DNA of 18,776 bases, from the NCBI GenBank assembly GCA_043782425.1, contig JAYWAM010000052.1:1-18776 (forward strand). The letters run 5' to 3'. Shown here piece by piece: positions 14,825 through 18,776 of the stretch (position 1 is the stretch's first letter; every line of letters starts with the position of its first letter). The position numbers and the translations under genes were made by a program. The notes under the pieces were generated by a model, which had not been told where the DNA came from, ran no database searches, and was given only the letters and a program-made list of their open reading frames with translations. Origin of the DNA: JAYWAM01 sp043782425. Lineage in GTDB: Bacteria > Pseudomonadota > Gammaproteobacteria > Burkholderiales > Usitatibacteraceae.

Positions 14825-15157
14825 TCAAAAAAGCAGCATCTGGTGGGCTTTGACAGCCTTTTCCTGGAAAAGCGGCATCCCAACCAGAAGCTTCATGCCT
14901 GCGAATTGTTTTTCGGTCATGGTCAGGCAACGCACCGATCCTTCGGGTGGCAGGTTATCCACCAGGCGCTTCATGTGCTTTTGTTCGGCGTCATTGCCGT
15001 TGAGGATGCGCCCATACACTGAAAATTGAATCATGTCGTAACCGTCGTTGATGAGAAAGCGCCGGAACAAGGTATAGGCGCGGCGTTCGGCTTTGGTGAC
15101 GACCGGCAGGTCGAAGAGCACGAGCATTCGCATATATCGTCGCGTTCCCGCGCTCAT
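14825..15157 (-). CDS. cas2: CRISPR-associated endonuclease Cas2
   Basis: The 110-residue product forms the Cas1-Cas2 integrase that inserts new spacers; Cas2 dimers bridge the Cas1 dimers. The sequence RRYMRMLVLFDLPVVTKAERRAYTLFRRFLINDGYDMIQFSVYGR is the standard Cas2 ferredoxin-fold start with the metal-site Asp at residue 16. The ATG at 15157 gives a few extra residues before the core (MSAGTRRYMRM). It follows cas1 by only 3 nt, so the two are co-translated, and it is the last gene of the cas operon before the terminator. Confidence 0.96.
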   Translation of the reverse strand: MSAGTRRYMRMLVLFDLPVVTKAERRAYTLFRRFLINDGYDMIQFSVYGRILNGNDAEQKHMKRLVDNLPPEGSVRCLTMTEKQFAGMKLLVGMPLFQEKAVKAHQMLLF

Positions 15158-15160
15158 GTG

Positions 15161-16066
15161 TCACATTTCGCGGATATGCTGCCGCAGCCCGATGAGGGTC
15201 GGTAATTCGAGCAGGCTCTCGGCGCCGCCATCGTAAATGCGTGCGAGACTCTCTACTGCCTGTTCAATGGCATCCAGGGCTGACATTGTGCCGCGCGGCA
15301 TTGCCATATCGATATTGAGCAAGCCGACCAGCTCTGCTTTTTCTGAAGGCTGCAATTCGGCGTCATCCCGCGCGCGACGCTTGGCCACATGAAGATCGAC
15401 CAGCGGGCGAAACGGTTCGATGAGGTCGTCAGCGAGATTGAAGGCGTTTTGTTCGCTGGCGTGATGCAACCCGATGGAAGGCAGTAAGCCATGCGCCACC
15501 AGCGCGCGTGCGATGGTACCGCGTAGCACCGCATAGCCATAATTCAGCGCGGCGTTGATCCAGCGCTCCTGGCTGCGCTGAAAATTCTTGTCAAAAAGTT
15601 TGGTGAAGTAAAAGGCTGCTGCCTGGCCTTCAAGGTTCTCACTGTCGCCGGAGCGCACGCGGCGCACGTATGACTCCAGCCGGTCTGTGTCTTCTGCGGT
15701 CGCAAGTTTCAGGCACGTCGCCTGGTTCGCGATTTTCCGGCGCACAATCGCTGCCCACGTCTGCTTGGCGACAGGACGCGGCAAGTCTAGTTGCAGGCGC
15801 AGCCAGCGCGTGGCGCGCGAGTGCGGGAGGAAGGGAAGAAATACCCCGCTGGGATGATGCGTGTCGCCCGTGGCGAACAGACTGATGCCGTATTCGCCGC
15901 AGGCGGAGAGAACCGGATGGGTGAGCGTTATTTCGCGGTGGTTGAGCATAATCACCGCGATGTCCTCGAACGGCACGAATGCCGTTTGTTCCTGCTCAAT
16001 GGCAAGCCGGTATTGCTCGCGCCGGAGTCTGGCAGGGCGCGAAATGACGACGCTACGCCAGGTCAC
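15161..16066 (-). CDS. cas1: CRISPR-associated integrase Cas1 (type II)
   Basis: The 301-residue protein is the catalytic subunit of spacer acquisition. It begins VTWRSVVISRPARLRREQYRLAIEQ, the usual type II Cas1 start, from a GTG at 16066; the frame is open upstream to 16111, but that extension lies within cas9. Metal-binding residues are visible: E146 in LEGQAAAFYF, H201/H202 in GLHHASEQNAFNLADDLIEPFRP, and E217 in the same block. The gene overlaps the 3' end of cas9 by 14 nt. All catalytic positions are intact, so the adaptation module appears functional even though cas9 is broken in this sequence. Confidence 0.96.
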   Translation of the reverse strand: MTWRSVVISRPARLRREQYRLAIEQEQTAFVPFEDIAVIMLNHREITLTHPVLSACGEYGISLFATGDTHHPSGVFLPFLPHSRATRWLRLQLDLPRPVAKQTWAAIVRRKIANQATCLKLATAEDTDRLESYVRRVRSGDSENLEGQAAAFYFTKLFDKNFQRSQERWINAALNYGYAVLRGTIARALVAHGLLPSIGLHHASEQNAFNLADDLIEPFRPLVDLHVAKRRARDDAELQPSEKAELVGLLNIDMAMPRGTMSALDAIEQAVESLARIYDGGAESLLELPTLIGLRQHIREM

Positions 16067-17402
16067 GGCGTTTCTCCGGTGGGGCGGGGTAGATACGCGC
16101 AAGCACGTCAACGTGGAATTTTTCGATGGATAATGCAGTTTTTACTCCAACGCTTTCAATCATTCCATCCTTTCCGACTTGTTGATTACGATCATGCGCC
16201 CAAAGGTTGATTGCTCCAGTTGAGCGATTGCAGCTTGCGTAGTAGCCAAGAATTGGTGGTTTATTTTTTTGGTTTACTTGCACCAGATCATTCGGATACA
16301 GCGAGAAACAAAACGGGAAGCTATCGTCGATCAGTGTCCATTCGTCTTCATCCTTGAACGCAACAACCGCTCGGTTCGGCAGCCCCTTAACGCGATGATG
16401 TACGTACACAGGCACTAGATGGAACTTGCCCGTTTTGGTAAACACGTCCACGCGCAACATGCTATCGTTTTTGGCGATGCCGCTGCGCACCGGGATGCCG
16501 GAGAGTTTGTCGATCACCATCGTCACGGTGCGCACGATGGGGCCAGTGGGATTGCCGTTTTTGTCGGGCTTGCGCGGCAGGGCGCGCAGGTGTTCGATCT
16601 CGACCTTTTCGTCTGCTGTCAGTTCGCGTTTGTCCTTGCCGCGTCCAGTGCTTGCTTCGATTACCTTTGCGCTCTTTTCTCTTTCATCACGATGAGCCAA
16701 CCAAACACGGATGGCGGCGTAGAGTTTCTCGTTACGGTGCGGGTCGATCAGCTTGTCCAGGTCTTTTAGCGTAAGAGTTGTGACGGCCACTTTCTGCGTC
16801 ACCCCGCCTTGCGCTTTCATGCGTTCCGGTTGAGAGTAGATGGTTTCCTTGTGTGCGGCGCCGCTATTACGCCGTTGCGGCGCGCGCGAAACGAACAGCG
16901 GGCGTAATGTTGCCAATACCTCGGGCGGATAGGTGCCAAGCCGCTCTATCTCTGTACGCAGTAGCGCAGGATCGTCGATCCTCAACCGCGCTTGCAGTTC
17001 ATCGCGGAAATGTGGCCACGGATCAGGGAAGTGATCCTGCAATCGCTGGAACATGGCCGGATTGATAATCTCGCCGGTCTCCACATCCACGAAGCCTTCG
17101 CGTACTTGGTCGAGTTCCTTGCGGCGAGAGTAATCTGATAAGCGCTTGACCATACCGTGACTGCATGCGGCCACTACAGCGGCATCGAGCGCGTGGTGAC
17201 GGTCGCTTTCTTCGCGCAATTTGATCAACCCCCATCGAGCACGCAAAAAGGCTGTCATTTGCCCACTGAGCACCACGCAACGTTTTGCATCACTGTCATC
17301 AGCCAGTTGCAGAAAACGCTCGACATAGTTCTTGTAGAAGCGGCAGATGTAGCGGGTGTCGTTGAGGTTACGCTCACGGAATTCTTCTGCTGTAAAAGGC
17401 GG
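16053..17402 (-). pseudogene. cas9: Cas9, C-terminal part (RuvC-III to PAM-interacting domain), out of frame with the N-terminal part
   Basis: This frame continues Cas9 from FTAEEFRERNLNDTRYICRFYKNYV through the RuvC-III motif SDRHHALDAAVVAAC, LFVSRAPQRRNSG, the WED region, and a C-terminal PAM-interacting region (MLRVDVF, YLVPVY-like FHLVPVYVHH, DDSFPFCFSLYPNDLVQV, GYYASCNRSTG), ending IGVKTAL-like ESVGVKTALSIEKFHVDVL. It strongly resembles N. meningitidis Cas9 from memory. The frame is closed upstream by a TAG at 17405..17403, so it cannot be a normal extension of a separate gene; a GTG at 17276 is the only clear internal start and would give a 407-residue piece lacking part of the linker. 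The stop TAG overlaps the cas1 start region by 14 nt. Confidence 0.9.
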
Positions 17403-18776
17403 CTACGTTTAGCGAGGCGGTAGGCTTTGTTCGACTCGACAAAGGCGACGAAATGGCGCCAGCGTTCACTATTCTCCGCACCATTCAGATATTCGTAGGG
17501 TGTCTTGTTGCCCTTGTTGCGGTTTTCGTGTGCAAGCACCAGCACCTTGTTGTTCTTGCTGAAGTCGAAACTTCTTGAACGAGGCAGGGCGTGGTCAATC
17601 TCGACGTAGCCCAGTTCAAACAAACGGTGAATATCCATCGGCTCTATGGAGTAGGCGCACTTGCCTTGTTGTTCACGATAAAGCTGGTACTTCTCAAACT
17701 CTTTTCCTTTGACCGCGCCTACGATGTTGAAGTCTTGTGCGAACTGGTCTTTGTCTTTTTTGTTGCGTTCGCCAAATTCTTTTTGCAACTTCTCTATGTC
17801 GCGCCGTTCATCGAGTGGGCGCGATAAATCACGCGCCATTTCAATATGCACCTCGTGCGGGGCGCCGTATTCTTTGACGAGCGCATTGACCACCTTGCGC
17901 GCCTGATTGAGCGCACGCAGCACCACCGGGTTGCGCGGGATGTCCATATCCTCGCTGAACACCATGCGCCCATCCTTGTCGCGCCCAGAGTAGAAAGGTG
18001 GCAGGTACTTGTGTTCACCTTCGCCCACTTTATGCAATTGGCTGTGATGGCCGTAATCCGGGATATTGGCAACGGCTTCGTCGTAACGCTGGCCTTGTTC
18101 CATGAGCGGCACAATCCGGCGTAGCGCCTTTAGTGAGAGGGCATGGAACTTGGCGAAGCGGATGTCCAGGAGGGCATCAACCATTTTCTTCGCATTCGGC
18201 AGGGACAGCTTGCACAGTTCGACGGTTACTTCTTCGTCATCCTTGTATACGCTCAACACCCAGGCGATCTGGTCGAGCATTTCAGGATGGCCCTCCAGTG
18301 CGGCGATTGATATTTGTTGCCACTCGACTTCCAGCCCCTTATCGTTCAGAGTTTTCCGCAACTCATGCCAAGCAGGAAGTTTTACCAGCGTAACCGTTTC
18401 CGGGTCTTTGGCTTTGTCTTCGACCTTTTGTTTGTTGCTGGGGTAGGGCAGTCCGGTATAGCGGAAAGAGTCGGGTAAACGCCCAGCTTTTACCAATGCA
18501 CTGCGTAGTTGTTTGTAGGTCAACTCGCTAGCTTGTTGATAGGGCAACAGTAGCGCAATGTTCCGTTCGTATTCATTCAGCGGGCGTGTTGTGCCGTCCA
18601 CCACGATACGCAGATTGTTAAGGCGCGTCAGCCACACATGGCGCTCGGCGGTGAAGCTGGCTTTGGGTGCGCGGTACTCGGTTTTCTCGAAAGTGCAATG
18701 CCCCAGCATTTTCAGAAGATCGTTCCCAGCCAGCGCAGGCTTCTGCATCCAGAACAAACCACTCTTGCGGTCGCCG
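17255..18776 (-). pseudogene. cas9: Cas9, central part (REC, RuvC-II, HNH), 5' end beyond window and frameshifted at 3' end
   Basis: The frame enters the window at the REC lobe (GDRKSGLFWMQKPALAGNDLLKMLGHCTFEKTEYRAPKASF), corresponding to roughly residue 245 of the N. meningitidis enzyme by memory, so RuvC-I and the bridge helix lie outside. RuvC-II is intact (VHIEMARDLS, active-site Glu), as is HNH (YVEIDHALPRSRSF, with His followed 23 residues later by the Asn in HENRNKGNKTPYEY). Homology ends at RLAKRSRLL; from there the frame reads unrelated residues (QQKNSVSV...) to a stop at 17255, while the true continuation is in the -1 frame. The TTG at 18757 is not a real start. Cas9 is the crRNA-guided DNA nuclease of type II systems; with no csn2 or cas4 nearby this is subtype II-C. 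Confidence 0.93.

Noticed and set aside
16066..16111. Upstream extension of Cas1 to 16111
   Set aside because: The extra 15 residues are encoded within the Cas9 C-terminus, and Cas1 family members start at the VTWRSVVIS segment.

Overview
The window looks like a chromosomal segment of a proteobacterium, most likely a betaproteobacterium. This rests on gene content and order (a PP0621-type protein next to pilS, then ispB with tRNA-Pro, divergent from rplU-rpmA-obgE-proB), GC-rich codon use, and a Neisseria-like Cas9. The taxonomic call is inference and no species is claimed.

Region 1 (1-10.0 kb) is conserved housekeeping DNA. On the minus strand are a small membrane/Zn-ribbon-like protein, the type IV pilus sensor kinase PilS (with the first codons of what is probably pilR at the very edge), a large fused iron-sulfur flavoprotein that joins a GltD/NfnB-like half to a PyrK/NfnA-like half, tRNA-Pro(CGG) with its own terminator, and ispB. 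A divergent promoter region separates these from rplU-rpmA, a terminator, then obgE-proB on the plus strand. obgE is preceded by a 7-codon mini-ORF whose stop overlaps the obgE start.

Region 2 (10.0-14.3 kb) is accessory DNA bounded and punctuated by dispersed palindromic repeats. It holds a coupled two-gene VapX/VapD-type module, an ABC-2 permease with no ATPase beside it, an MFS exporter, an antitoxin-like gene, and the first codons of a destroyed PIN toxin.

Region 3 (14.3-18.8 kb) is a type II-C CRISPR-Cas locus: a 7-repeat/6-spacer array (36-nt repeats, all spacers 30 nt), a bidirectional terminator, and cas2, cas1 and cas9 on the minus strand. cas9 runs off the window and, as given, carries a frameshift between the HNH and RuvC-III regions. 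Each repeat ends in an extended -10 promoter motif reading on the plus strand, so crRNA synthesis is probably driven from inside the repeats and converges with the cas operon at the terminator. I could find no tracrRNA anti-repeat in the window.
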